Assembly: GCF_042677045.1 (NCBI RefSeq)
Contig: NZ_JBHTIH010000003.1
Coordinates: forward strand, 496,001 to 560,000
DNA from: Lysobacter_K koreensis
GTDB lineage: Bacteria > Pseudomonadota > Gammaproteobacteria > Xanthomonadales > Xanthomonadaceae
DNA: 64,000 nucleotides
Direction: 5' to 3'
Numbering within the stretch: position 1 is the stretch's first letter; the number at the start of each line of letters is the position of its first letter. A program made the translations under genes and the position numbers. This document shows positions 1-12,698 of the stretch, one piece after another. Under the pieces are notes generated by a model. It saw only the letters and a program-made list of their open reading frames with translations, searched no databases and was not told the DNA's origin.

Positions 1-2
1 CG

Positions 3-116
3 CGCATCCGCGCCCGCGAATACGTGAGTCACGGCCGCTACCACTTCGATGTCGCCGCGGCAGTGCCGCTGGCCGGCCTGCTGGTGCACTACCATGGCTG
101 GCTCGACGAGGCCTGA
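3..116 (+). CDS. C-terminal end of an unidentified protein (5' truncated by window)
   Basis: An open frame enters from the window edge and stops with TGA at 114-116, giving the last 37 residues of a protein. They are mixed in character (His and Tyr rich, a short Ala/Leu/Val stretch, ending WLDEA). Too little is visible to name a family. Codon use is GC3-rich like the rest of the window, so it is probably a real coding end rather than a chance frame. It lies upstream of clpB on the same strand, separated by a heat-shock-type promoter, so the two are probably not one transcript. Confidence 0.5.
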   Translation, partial: RIRAREYVSHGRYHFDVAAAVPLAGLLVHYHGWLDEA

Positions 117-191
117 AACCACGCTTTCCGACGTCGATGGCGCTAGCGCCCAATCACACTTCGACGTCGCCTGAACGACCGTCGTGCGAGG

Positions 192-219
192 CTTGAATCG
201 TCCGGTGCCAACCGCATCT
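192..219 (+). promoter_or_regulatory. sigma-32 (heat shock) promoter of clpB
   Basis: CTTGAAT at 192-198 is followed after 13 bases by CCGCATCT at 212-219. The RpoH consensus is CTTGAAA-N13-CCCCATNT, so this matches 6 of 7 and 7 of 8 positions at ideal spacing. Transcription would start near 226, about 50 bases before the clpB ATG. clpB is a known RpoH target in proteobacteria, which supports the assignment. Confidence 0.75.
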
Positions 220-274
220 TCGAAGCATCGCGGCCGGGCCGCGCACTCCTTGCACACGCACCCGAGGACTTCCG

Positions 275-2866
<2,592 letters not shown>

Positions 2867-2896
2867 CTGGCAGCGCTCGATCGCGGACAGAAAAAC

Positions 2897-2915
2897 GGCC
2901 CGGTAACCCCGGGCC
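2897..2915. terminator. bidirectional terminator between clpB and the TonB receptor
   Basis: A perfect 7-bp stem (GGCCCGG at 2897-2903, CCGGGCC at 2909-2915) has a 5-base loop. Reading on the minus strand the stem is followed by GTTTTTC; on the plus strand it is followed by ATTTG. It sits between the two convergent stops and is better formed for the minus-strand receptor gene. Confidence 0.7.
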
Positions 2916-2946
2916 ATTTGTGCGCATGCCGCTCAGGAAGCAGCGA

Positions 2947-5364
2947 TCACCACTTGTAGCCGGCTTTGGCGTACATGAACGCTCCGCCGAAGCCGAACGG
3001 CACCGCGCTTCTGTCGTACGGCAATTGGCCGTCGCGCGAGTTCGCGAACAGCACCTCGTCGGGGTACTCGTTGAGCACGTTGTCGCCGCCGAGAGTGAAG
3101 CTCCAGCGGTCGAGCCTGAGCGTGGCGGCCAGGTCGAGCGTCCACTTCGCCGCGAAGGTCTGGTCCAGCGCCGGGCTGGCGTTGCGCAACGTGGTCTCGC
3201 CATAGCGGGTGCCGTTGGCCGAGAACTCCCAGCCGCCGGACTTCCACAGGCCGCCGAGCAGGAACTTGTCGCGCGGGGAACCGACCTCGAAGCGTCCGAT
3301 CTCGACCCGGCCGAAACGCAGCGCGGCGGGGTCGATCGCGGCCAGCGCGGCCGGATTCGGTGCGACCCGGTCGATGGTGGTCTTGTTGTAGTTGTAGCCG
3401 ACCGTGAGGTCGAGGCTGCCCGCGCCGAGCGCCCAGCCGTAGGTGCCGACCACGTCGATGCCGTCGGTGGTGGTGTCGATCGCGTTGGTGAAGTAGCGGC
3501 CGCCGCCGACGCCGATCAGGCCGATCGCGGGCGAGTTGAGGAAGTTGCGCACCGCGGCGCTGATCAGGTTCTCCGACAGCGAGATGCGGTCCTCCATCTC
3601 GATCCGGTACGCGTCGATCGTGATGTACATCCGGTCGATCGGTTGCAGCACCAGGCCCAGGCTGTAGTTGGTCGACTCCTCCGGGCGCAGCGGCTCGGCA
3701 CCCAGCGCGATCGCGGCCGGGTTGTTGACCCGGAACGTCGCGATGTCGAACGGCTGCAGGCCTTGCCCGGGAACGGCGATGAAGTTGGTCGCGGTCGACT
3801 GGAAGAACTGCTGCTGCAGCGACGGCGCGTGGAAGCCGGTCGACACGGTGCCGCGCAGCGCGACCGCGTCGGTGAACGCGTAGCGCGCGGTCAGCTTGCC
3901 GGTGGTGGTGTCGCCGAAGTCGCTGTAGTCCTCGTAGCGCGCGGCGATGCCGGCCGACAGCTTGTCGGTGAGATCGGCCTCCAGGCCGGCGTAGAACGAC
4001 AGGTTATGGCGGTCGAACTTGCCACCGTCGGCGGGCCGGAACCCGGAGAACACCTGGGCGCCCGGCCGCGGCGCGGTCTCGCCGGGAGCGAGCACGCCAC
4101 CGTTGGCGAACGACAGCGGCTCACCGGGAGATTGTTCGAAGGTGTCGCCGCGCCACTCGGCGCCATACGACAGCGTGAGCGGATACGCCAGGCCCCAGTC
4201 GAGCGGTTTCGTGAAATCGAAGTTGAGGATGTGCTGCCGGACCTCCAGCGCGCCGGCGAAGAATTGCGTCGGCGAGGTCGGGCCGAGGCTGCGGTTGAGG
4301 GTGTTCTTGACGTCGAACGTCAGCTCGTTCGAACCGTAGGTGTAGCTGAAGTCGAACTGGGTGCCGCCAGCGGTGGTCGCCTTCAGGCCGCCGACGAAGC
4401 CGTAGTCGGTCGAGACGTTGTTGATCAGCGGCAGGAAGCCGTCGGGATAGATCGAGCGGATGTTGCTGCCGGCGCCGGCCGGGCGGAAGAAGCCGTTGGA
4501 GACGGTGTCGCGCTTGGTGTGGATGCCGTAGGAGTACAGGTTCAGCACGTCGTCGACCGTGTAGCCGGCGTTGTAGCTGCCCGAGTAGCTGTCGACCGCC
4601 GGTTCGCCGAAGCGCTCCACCACCCGGCCGAGCGGCGCCGAGCTTGCCGTCGGCGTGCCGATGAACGGTCGCGCGCGGTTGGTGTTGTCCTGCTGGTCGC
4701 CCTGCACGGCCAGGTGCACGAAGCCGTCCGCGCCGAGCTTGAAGCCGGCGTCGGCGAGCGCGCTGTACTGCTTGCCGTCGCCGGCGCTGTACTGGCCGTA
4801 GCGCACCCCGACGTTGCCGCCGCTGTCGCTGCTTTTCAGCACGATGTTGATCACGCCGGCGATCGCATCGGAGCCGTACTGGGCCGAGGCACCGTCGCGC
4901 AGTACCTCGACGCGCGCGATCGCCGATACCGGGATCGTGTTGAGGTCGACCGGCGCCGAGCTGCGGCCCTGGGTGCCGTTGACGTTGACCAGCGCGCCGG
5001 GGTGGTAGCGCTTGCCGTTGACCAGCACCAGCACGTGATCGGGGGCGAGGCCGCGCAGCTGCGCCGGACGGGTCGCATCGGTGCCGTCGGCGATCGCCAC
5101 GCGCGGGAAGTTCAGCGACGGCAACGCGCGGGTCAGCGCGGTCGCCAGTTCGGTGGTGCCGGTGGCCTGCAATACCTCCGGGGTGATGATGTCGATCGGT
5201 GCGGTCGACTCGGCGACGGTGCGGTCGGTGACGCGGGTACCGGTGACGATCAACTGGTCGAGCGTGGTGGCATCGGCGCGAGGCGGGGGCGGCGCGGTCT
5301 GGGCGAGGGCGGCGGGCGCGGCGAGCGCGATCAGTATGGCCAGGCGCAACGGCGTGAGCATCAT
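2947..5364 (-). CDS. TonB-dependent outer-membrane receptor
   Basis: Outer-membrane beta-barrel transporter of 805 residues that takes up a ligand using TonB/ExbBD energy. A Sec signal peptide ends at about A21 (hydrophobic core then ALA-Q). A short TonB-box-like stretch with LDQLIVTGTR follows, then the plug domain (about 50-170) with the typical VLVLVNGKR, IARVEVLRDGASAQYGSDAIAGVINI-type motifs, and a long barrel ending in an aromatic-rich strand with terminal Trp, as needed for Bam insertion. GGAGAG lies 7-8 bases before the chosen ATG; a second ATG follows immediately. Single gene with its own promoter. The substrate cannot be told: no siderophore, B12 or carbohydrate genes are adjacent. 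Confidence 0.93.
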   Translation of the reverse strand: MMLTPLRLAILIALAAPAALAQTAPPPPRADATTLDQLIVTGTRVTDRTVAESTAPIDIITPEVLQATGTTELATALTRALPSLNFPRVAIADGTDATRPAQLRGLAPDHVLVLVNGKRYHPGALVNVNGTQGRSSAPVDLNTIPVSAIARVEVLRDGASAQYGSDAIAGVINIVLKSSDSGGNVGVRYGQYSAGDGKQYSALADAGFKLGADGFVHLAVQGDQQDNTNRARPFIGTPTASSAPLGRVVERFGEPAVDSYSGSYNAGYTVDDVLNLYSYGIHTKRDTVSNGFFRPAGAGSNIRSIYPDGFLPLINNVSTDYGFVGGLKATTAGGTQFDFSYTYGSNELTFDVKNTLNRSLGPTSPTQFFAGALEVRQHILNFDFTKPLDWGLAYPLTLSYGAEWRGDTFEQSPGEPLSFANGGVLAPGETAPRPGAQVFSGFRPADGGKFDRHNLSFYAGLEADLTDKLSAGIAARYEDYSDFGDTTTGKLTARYAFTDAVALRGTVSTGFHAPSLQQQFFQSTATNFIAVPGQGLQPFDIATFRVNNPAAIALGAEPLRPEESTNYSLGLVLQPIDRMYITIDAYRIEMEDRISLSENLISAAVRNFLNSPAIGLIGVGGGRYFTNAIDTTTDGIDVVGTYGWALGAGSLDLTVGYNYNKTTIDRVAPNPAALAAIDPAALRFGRVEIGRFEVGSPRDKFLLGGLWKSGGWEFSANGTRYGETTLRNASPALDQTFAAKWTLDLAATLRLDRWSFTLGGDNVLNEYPDEVLFANSRDGQLPYDRSAVPFGFGGAFMYAKAGYKW

Positions 5365-5403
5365 GCGGGACTCTCCGGGGGCGGCCGCAGTTGCGGTCGA
5401 TCC

Positions 5404-5433
5404 CGATTAACGCAATTTTGACGTAGTGTCAAA
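5404..5433 (-). promoter_or_regulatory. promoter with overlapping palindrome before the TonB receptor
   Basis: On the minus strand TTGACA (5432-5427) is followed after 16 or 17 bases by TTAATC/TAATCG. That would start transcription about 33 bases before the receptor ATG. The -35 overlaps an inverted repeat TTTGAC-N5-GTCAAA (5417-5433), a possible operator. I cannot name the regulator; it does not look like a Fur box. Confidence 0.5.
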
Positions 5434-5564
5434 CCGAGTTCCGCGCCGGAACGCGCTGATCGTGGCGCGCGCGCAGAGGTCCGGCAGATCCGAATCCGCG
5501 CGCAGCGCGCTTGTCTGGTCGGCGGGTTGCCCGCGCTCGCTTCAGGGCAGCAGCCGGCCGAGGC

Positions 5565-6227
5565 TCAGTCGGAGGCGGGTGCGATGCCCGCCGCGTCCAG
5601 TCGCGACTCCAGGTCCGCCAGCCGCGCTTCGAGCGCGGCGACCCGTTCGCCCAGCGCGCCGGCCGAAGCGGCCGTCGCCGCGGTCGCGCTCGCCGCCGGC
5701 GCCACGTAGGTTGGCTCGCCGCTGAGCAGGTGGGCGTAGCGGTCCTCGCGTCGCCCGCCTTGCCGCGGCAGCTGCCGCACCAGCGCCGGGTCGCGATGCG
5801 ACAGGCGTTCCAGCGCGTACTGCAGGTCGGCGAGCGAATCGAACTTCGCCAGCCGCTCGCTGCGCGCCAGCAGTTCGTTCGCGGTCTGCGGTCCGCGCAG
5901 CATCAGCAGCGCCAGCAGCGCGGTGTGGGCGCGGCTGAGGTCGAGCCGGGCTTCGACGCGATGGCTGTAGCGGTCGGCGCGCGCGGCATGCTGCGACTTC
6001 ACCCAGCCGCGGCTCTCCAGCTGGCGCAGCGCGTGGCCCACCTCGCCCGGTTCCAGCTGCAGGAACGGCTCGCGCGCGGTCTTCTGGTTGCAGGCCAGCA
6101 CGATCGCGTTGAGCGTGAGCGGGTAGGTGTCGGGCGTGGTCGCTTCCTTCTCGACCAGGCTGGCGACGATGCGCGCTTCGACCGCGGTCAGTTGCAGGGC
6201 GTCGCTGGGGTCGTCGTGGGTTGGCAT
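5565..6227 (-). CDS. yceH: UPF0502/DUF480 family protein YceH
   Basis: Conserved 220-residue protein of the YceH (DUF480) family. The N-terminal two thirds contain the family's hallmark stretch (LTAVEARIVASLVEKE, then TTPDTYPLTLNAIVLACNQKT), which folds as two winged-helix modules in solved relatives. A coiled-coil tail (about 190-215, LGERVAALEARLADLESRL) closes the protein after an Ala/Thr-rich linker. The molecular role is unsettled in the literature. It lies 33 bases downstream of the YbaL-type antiporter gene on the same strand, so co-transcription is likely. No clear ribosome-binding site precedes the ATG. Confidence 0.9.
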   Translation of the reverse strand: MPTHDDPSDALQLTAVEARIVASLVEKEATTPDTYPLTLNAIVLACNQKTAREPFLQLEPGEVGHALRQLESRGWVKSQHAARADRYSHRVEARLDLSRAHTALLALLMLRGPQTANELLARSERLAKFDSLADLQYALERLSHRDPALVRQLPRQGGRREDRYAHLLSGEPTYVAPAASATAATAASAGALGERVAALEARLADLESRLDAAGIAPASD

Positions 6228-6260
6228 GGGGGTCCGGTGCGTGGGCGTGGGGGGGCGGGA

Positions 6261-7946
6261 TCAGATCGCGACCGCGGGCGGCAGGCGCCGCGTGCCGCGG
6301 TGCGGCGGCGTCGCCATGACCATCTCGGCCAGGCTGTGCGCCAGTTCGCGCTCGGCCATCACCGCCGCGTCGGCGCCGTGCTCGAGCAGGTGTTTGACCT
6401 CGAGGTCGCTGTGGCCGCGCGCGACGATGCTCAGCGCCGGGTTGATCTGGCGCAGCGTGGCGACGATCTCGCCGGCTTCCAGCGCATTGGGAATGGCCAC
6501 CATCACCGTGCTCGCGCGCTCCGGGAGCGCCTCGCGCAGCACGCGCTCGTTGACCGCATTGCCGCGGATCGCCGGCAGGCCGGCGGCGCGCGCGCGCGCG
6601 ACCAGCGCGTCCTCGGCATCGATCACCACCAGCGGCACGCCCTGCGCGGTCAGCAGCCGCGCCAGTTCGCTGCCGACCCGGCCGTAACCGATCTGGATCA
6701 CGTGGTGGGTGATCCCCTCGGGCAGCTGCGGCGCGTCGACATCGGCCTGGTCCTGGACGGCCTTGGCCTCGCGCGCGCGGCGCTTGTCCAGCCAGGCGAA
6801 CAGCAGCGGGTTGACCATGATCGACAGCAGCGCGCCTGCCAGGATCAGGTCCTGGCCAAGCTTGGGCAGCACCTGCAGCTGCACGCCGAGGCCGGCGAGG
6901 ATGAACGAGAACTCGCCGATCTGCGACAACGCGATCGCCAGCAGCAGCGCGGTCGCGCTGGCCTTGCCGAATGCGCGCGCGACCGTCCACGCGACCATGC
7001 CGTTGCCGAGCACGATGATCGCGAACGTCGCCAGCACCTGCAGCGGCCGCTCGACCAGGATCATCGGGTCGAACAGCATGCCGACCGAGACGAAGAACAG
7101 CACCGCGAACGCATCGCGCAGCGGCAAGGTCTCGTTCGCGGCCTGGTGGCTGAACTCCGACTCGTTGAGCAGCAGCCCGGCGAAGAACGCGCCCAGCGCG
7201 AACGACACCCCGAACAGCTCCGCCGAGCCGAACGCGACGCCCAGCGCGATCGCCAGCACGCACAGCGTGAACAGCTCGCGCGAGCCGGTGCCGGCGACGC
7301 GCTCGAGCAGCCACGGCACCGCGCGCCGGCCGACGATCAGCATCAGCGCGATGAACGCACCGACCTTGGCGAACGTGGCGAGCAGCGCGGTCCAGATCTG
7401 CGTGGCGTCGCCGCCTTCGCCGTTGAGCATCCCGGCCAGGGTCGGCAGCAGCACCAGCGCCAGCACCATCGCCAGGTCCTCGACGATCAGCCAACCGACC
7501 GCGATCCGGCCCTTGTCGGTGTCGACCAGCCGCCGCTCCTCCAGCGCGCGCAGCACCACCACGGTGCTAGCCACCGACAGCGCCAGGCCGAACACGATCC
7601 CAGCCCCGTGCGACCAGCCGAACGTGCGCGCCAGTCCCCAGCCCATCAAGGTCGCCACTGCGATCTGCAGCAGCGCGCCGGGCACCGCGATCGCCTTGAC
7701 CGACAGCAGGTCCTTCATCGAGAAATGCAGGCCGACCCCGAACATCAGCAGGATCACGCCGATCTCGGCCAGCTGCGGGGCCAGGGTCTGGTCGCCGACG
7801 AAGCCGGGCGTGAACGGCCCGGCGACCACGCCCGCAATCAGGTAACCGACCAGCGGCGACAGCCGTAGGCGCTGGGCCAGCGCGCCGAAGATGAACGCGA
7901 GCACGAAGCCGCCCACCAGGATCGCGATCAGGGACGTGTGATGCAT
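6261..7946 (-). CDS. ybaL: Kef-type K+/H+ antiporter, YbaL family
   Basis: Inner-membrane CPA2 cation:proton antiporter of 561 residues (E. coli YbaL is 558). About twelve hydrophobic helices span residues 5-385, including the conserved GFVLAFIFGALAQRLRLSPLVGYLIAG start and the GLALSVASTVV helix. A cytoplasmic TrkA-N/RCK domain follows, with the nucleotide-binding GYGRVGS loop near residue 419. The start giving MHHTSL is chosen because AGGAGA lies 4-9 bases upstream; the open frame continues much further but into antisense yheS sequence. It forms a probable two-gene unit with yceH. Related Xanthomonas proteins have been called RosB; KefC-type glutathione gating is not supported by anything visible here. 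Confidence 0.92.
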   Translation of the reverse strand: MHHTSLIAILVGGFVLAFIFGALAQRLRLSPLVGYLIAGVVAGPFTPGFVGDQTLAPQLAEIGVILLMFGVGLHFSMKDLLSVKAIAVPGALLQIAVATLMGWGLARTFGWSHGAGIVFGLALSVASTVVVLRALEERRLVDTDKGRIAVGWLIVEDLAMVLALVLLPTLAGMLNGEGGDATQIWTALLATFAKVGAFIALMLIVGRRAVPWLLERVAGTGSRELFTLCVLAIALGVAFGSAELFGVSFALGAFFAGLLLNESEFSHQAANETLPLRDAFAVLFFVSVGMLFDPMILVERPLQVLATFAIIVLGNGMVAWTVARAFGKASATALLLAIALSQIGEFSFILAGLGVQLQVLPKLGQDLILAGALLSIMVNPLLFAWLDKRRAREAKAVQDQADVDAPQLPEGITHHVIQIGYGRVGSELARLLTAQGVPLVVIDAEDALVARARAAGLPAIRGNAVNERVLREALPERASTVMVAIPNALEAGEIVATLRQINPALSIVARGHSDLEVKHLLEHGADAAVMAERELAHSLAEMVMATPPHRGTRRLPPAVAI

Positions 7947-8034
7947 CGGGTCTCCTGATGGATGGGGCCGACCAGAATGTCGACCGAAGCCGACAGATGC
8001 AAGCCAGCAGCGCGGCGATGGGCGCGTGGCCCCG

Positions 8035-8040
8035 TACAAT
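8035..8040 (+). promoter_or_regulatory. -10 element placing yheS transcription start at its ATG
   Basis: TACAAT lies exactly six bases before the yheS ATG, with no Shine-Dalgarno between them. Transcription from this hexamer would begin at or next to the A of the start codon, giving a leaderless mRNA. No good -35 is visible. Confidence 0.5.
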
Positions 8041-8046
8041 GGCGGC

Positions 8047-9912
<1,866 letters not shown>

Positions 9913-9987
9913 TCGCTAACCCCTTGATTCGACTCACCGCGACCCCATCCTGTCGCGCAGCCCCATGCCGTCCTTGAGCCTCCTGCC

Positions 9988-10332
9988 ATGCCGATCTATG
10001 CCTTTGAATGCGATGCCTGCGGCCATTCTTTCGACCGTCTGCAGAAGCTGTCCGACGCCGATCCGAGCGACTGCCCCGACTGTGGCGCGGCCGAAAGGAT
10101 CCGCCGCCAGCTGACCGCGCCGCAGTTCCGCCTGTCCGGCGGCGGCTGGTACGAGACCGACTTCAAGAAGGACGGCGACAAGAAGCGCAACCTGGCCGGC
10201 GAGGGCGGGGCGACGCCGTCCGCATCCGAATCGAAGCCGGCCGACAGCAAGCCTGCCGAGAAGAACGCCGAACCGGCGGCCAAACCCGCCTCGACGCCCG
10301 CGGCCACCAAGCCGGCGGCGGGTACCGCCTGA
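9988..10332 (+). CDS. FmdB-family zinc-ribbon protein
   Basis: Small 114-residue protein. The N-terminal 45 residues form an FmdB-type zinc ribbon (MPIYAFECDACGHSF, then DCPDCG: two CxxC pairs). A conserved middle (LSGGGWYETDFK) follows, and then a low-complexity Lys/Ala/Pro/Glu tail. Family members are putative regulators (named after FmdB of Methylophilus) but no function is proven. In related xanthomonads an fmdB gene lies just before aspS; here two DUF3011 genes in the opposite orientation separate them. No clear SD is seen. Confidence 0.88.
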   Translation: MPIYAFECDACGHSFDRLQKLSDADPSDCPDCGAAERIRRQLTAPQFRLSGGGWYETDFKKDGDKKRNLAGEGGATPSASESKPADSKPAEKNAEPAAKPASTPAATKPAAGTA

Positions 10333-10523
10333 GCGCGACCGACGCTGCGTCAAACCCGGCGCGTGCCGAGTTCATTGCGCGGACGAAGCACCAGACGCCG
10401 CACCGCGCGAGGTAAGGGCTGGCTGGCCCCACGCCGCAAGGCTTTCGGCCGCGCCGGCGGATCAACGTCTCCGCTAGGCTGACGAGACGGGTTCGATTGT
10501 CAGCACGGCCCCTCGGACCGCGC

Positions 10524-11453
10524 TCAGTTACCAAACCGCCCGCGGCAGCCGCGGCTGACCCAGATCGCGGTGCGCGAGCCGATGCCCCAGGTCTGGCCCT
10601 GGATGCAGGGCTGGCGCGAGAGCTGTTCGAGCAGGCGCGGCATCCCGTAGCCGGGCGGCCACGGGCAGGTTACCGAGCGGTTGTCGACGCTGGCGCAGGT
10701 GATGGCGCGGTCGCCGATCGGGTCACCCCAGTCACTGCCGCGACCGGGCATGAACTCGGCGCGGCAGCCGTGGTCGACGTACATCTGGCCACGCTGCGCT
10801 TGCCAGCTGTAGCCCTCGCGGCATTCGGCCTTGGACAGCTGCCGCGACAGCCGCGACGGTCCCCACCACGGCACTTGGCAGGTGCGCGCGCGGTTGTCGG
10901 TGCTTTCGCAGCGGACCGTGTTGCCACCGGGGAAGCCGGGTTCCGGGTAGCCCGGCTCCGGGTAGATCGAGCCGGCGGCGGCGAACTCGGCGCGGCAGCC
11001 CTTCCAGACCGTGACTTGGCCGTCCTGCGAGGACCAGCTGCGGCCCTCGATGCACGGGCTGTTGGAGACCTGGCGCACCATCACCGACGGCCCGCGCCAC
11101 GGCGTCGGGCAGCGGCGCGCGTCGTTGCCGGTGCTGTCGCAGCGGAAGCCCTGGCCGCCGTACGGTGGCGGCACGCCGCCGCCGAGCCCGAGCGACTGGG
11201 CGATGTCGGCCCGCACCTGGCTGAAGCCCCAGTTGGAGCGGTTGACCTGGTCGGTGTAGAAGCGCAGCTGGTCCTGCGGGATGCGGCGGCCGCGCGACTG
11301 TTCCTGGTATTCCAGGCTGATCACCCGCACCTGGTCGTTGTACGACAGGCTGCGCAGCTCCTCGGGCGCGTAGGGGCGCTGCTGGGCGGTGGCGGGTCCG
11401 GCGAGGGCGGCCAGGCACAACCCCAGCAGCAGCGGTTTCAGCAGCGTGTTCAT
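10524..11453 (-). CDS. secreted protein with three DUF3011 repeats
   Basis: 309 residues with a Sec signal peptide (LLLGLCLAALAGPATAQ, cleaved about residue 24). An alpha-helical region with DQVRVISLEYQEQ follows, then three copies of a DUF3011-type module of about 60-65 residues. Each module has the same plan: (F/V/I)xCxSxxNxxRxCxxPW, then a Cys near EGxSW, a V-W or Y-V-D segment and a final GCRAEF/GCRGRF. The four Cys per module suggest two disulphides, so it is probably periplasmic or extracellular. Function unknown. GGGGAAAGG precedes the ATG. It lies on the strand opposite fmdB and aspS, next to a second DUF3011 gene. Confidence 0.85.
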   Translation of the reverse strand: MNTLLKPLLLGLCLAALAGPATAQQRPYAPEELRSLSYNDQVRVISLEYQEQSRGRRIPQDQLRFYTDQVNRSNWGFSQVRADIAQSLGLGGGVPPPYGGQGFRCDSTGNDARRCPTPWRGPSVMVRQVSNSPCIEGRSWSSQDGQVTVWKGCRAEFAAAGSIYPEPGYPEPGFPGGNTVRCESTDNRARTCQVPWWGPSRLSRQLSKAECREGYSWQAQRGQMYVDHGCRAEFMPGRGSDWGDPIGDRAITCASVDNRSVTCPWPPGYGMPRLLEQLSRQPCIQGQTWGIGSRTAIWVSRGCRGRFGN

Positions 11454-11734
11454 GGCCTTTCCCCGGGTGCGTGGACGGGCGTGGGATGAGGCGCGCCGGT
11501 GGCAGGGCGCGACCGGGTCAGTAGTCCCAAATGGCCGTCAACGGCGCGTGTTTTTCTGACGTTGCGCCGTCGGCCCGGCGGGCTGAGTGATGCGGCGGCA
11601 CCGCCGTTGCGGTGTCGGCCACAAGGCAGCGCGACCGTGCGTTGGTCGGTCGGAGGGTCCGCTTCCAGGGCCGGACCTGCGCGCGCGTGACTTCGGTGGC
11701 CAGCACCGACTGGGTGCTCGACGCGGCCGGTCTG

Positions 11735-12187
11735 TCAGCCCTCGCCGATCCGCAGGAACACCGCGGCGCAGCCACGGTCTACCCAGACCGCACCCTCGCG
11801 CCAGCCCCAGTTCTCGTCTTCGACGCAGCGGGTGCCGGAGACCTCGCGCGCGAGCGTCACCGGGCCGCGGAACGGCGTGCGGCATTCGCGGTAGCGCTGG
11901 CCCTCGCTCTCGCAGCGGATCGCCCGCGACGTGGCCGGGAAATCCAGGCTCGCCGGGTCCGGCAGTGGCGATTCGGTCGGTTCGGCGATCAAGGTCAGGC
12001 CCACACGCATGCGCCCGCCGGCGGCACCGGCATGCCACTGCGGGTAACCGGGCTGGGCGCTGCCCGTGGCCGGGACAATGCGAGCGGCCTCGCCCTGGCC
12101 GTAGTGCGCGACCGCGGGGATGGAGAGTCCCACCAGCAGCGCAGCCGCGAACGTGGCCCATGACCGGTGCTTGGACGATGTCGTCAT
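11735..12187 (-). CDS. secreted protein with one DUF3011 module
   Basis: 150 residues. The start giving MTTSSKHRSW is chosen because AGGAGGA lies about 5 bases upstream; the frame is open further but without signal. Residues 10-32 form a signal peptide (WATFAAALLVGLSIPAVAH). The C-terminal 65 residues are a single DUF3011-type module (AIRCESEGQRYRECRTPFRGP, then CVEDENWGW and VWVDRGCAAVF) like those in the neighbouring three-module protein. It probably arose by duplication from the same source. The 280 bases between the two genes hold no recognisable gene. Confidence 0.8.
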   Translation of the reverse strand: MTTSSKHRSWATFAAALLVGLSIPAVAHYGQGEAARIVPATGSAQPGYPQWHAGAAGGRMRVGLTLIAEPTESPLPDPASLDFPATSRAIRCESEGQRYRECRTPFRGPVTLAREVSGTRCVEDENWGWREGAVWVDRGCAAVFLRIGEG

Positions 12188-12698
12188 TCGGTCCTCCTCA
12201 GCATGCCGCGGTTGCGGCTGGCCGCCTCGATGCAGGGGCCTGCGATCTCCGGTTGGGGCGCGCCGCTGCCTGCGCGCCCTTCCAGTTATCTCGACCGTGC
12301 GGCGTACCCTCGTCAACGGCCGGCAACGCCGGACCTTGAGTGATCCGATGCCCGCAGCTACGGCGGGCTCAGGTTGGGCGCGGGGATGGCATGCAGGCGT
12401 GATGGACGTGGCTACCGTTCACGTCGGCCTGGCGCCGGTGTGGCCGGCGGCCCCGACGAGCGCCGCGTTGCCGCTGGGTGGCGCGGAAGCGCGCGCGACC
12501 CCCGGCTCGGGTGGGCCGCTGTCGCGCACCCGCCCGGAACCTCTCCGCCGTAGCCGTTAACATAGTGCGACTCTCCGGCCGCGAAAGGCCGAAGAAACGT
12601 CGTAGCTTCGTCTGCGGCGTAACGCGACTGCCCAGCTGCGGCCGCCACTTTTCCCAAGCCGACCCCGCCGGCCTTGCCTGCCTGACTCCGGAGTTTTC
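12188..12698. other. gene-free 511-bp stretch upstream of aspS
   Basis: Separates the divergent DUF3011 gene and aspS. No frame here has a family resemblance or start signal. The right half holds a possible -10 (TAACAT at 12558-12563, about 135 bases before aspS) and a small hairpin CGGCC-GCGAAA-GGCCG near 12577-12592 in what would be the aspS leader. I see no T-box or other known leader. Confidence 0.5.

Noticed and set aside
11454..11734. Small gene between the two DUF3011 genes
   Set aside because: Frames are Arg-rich shadows without start signals.
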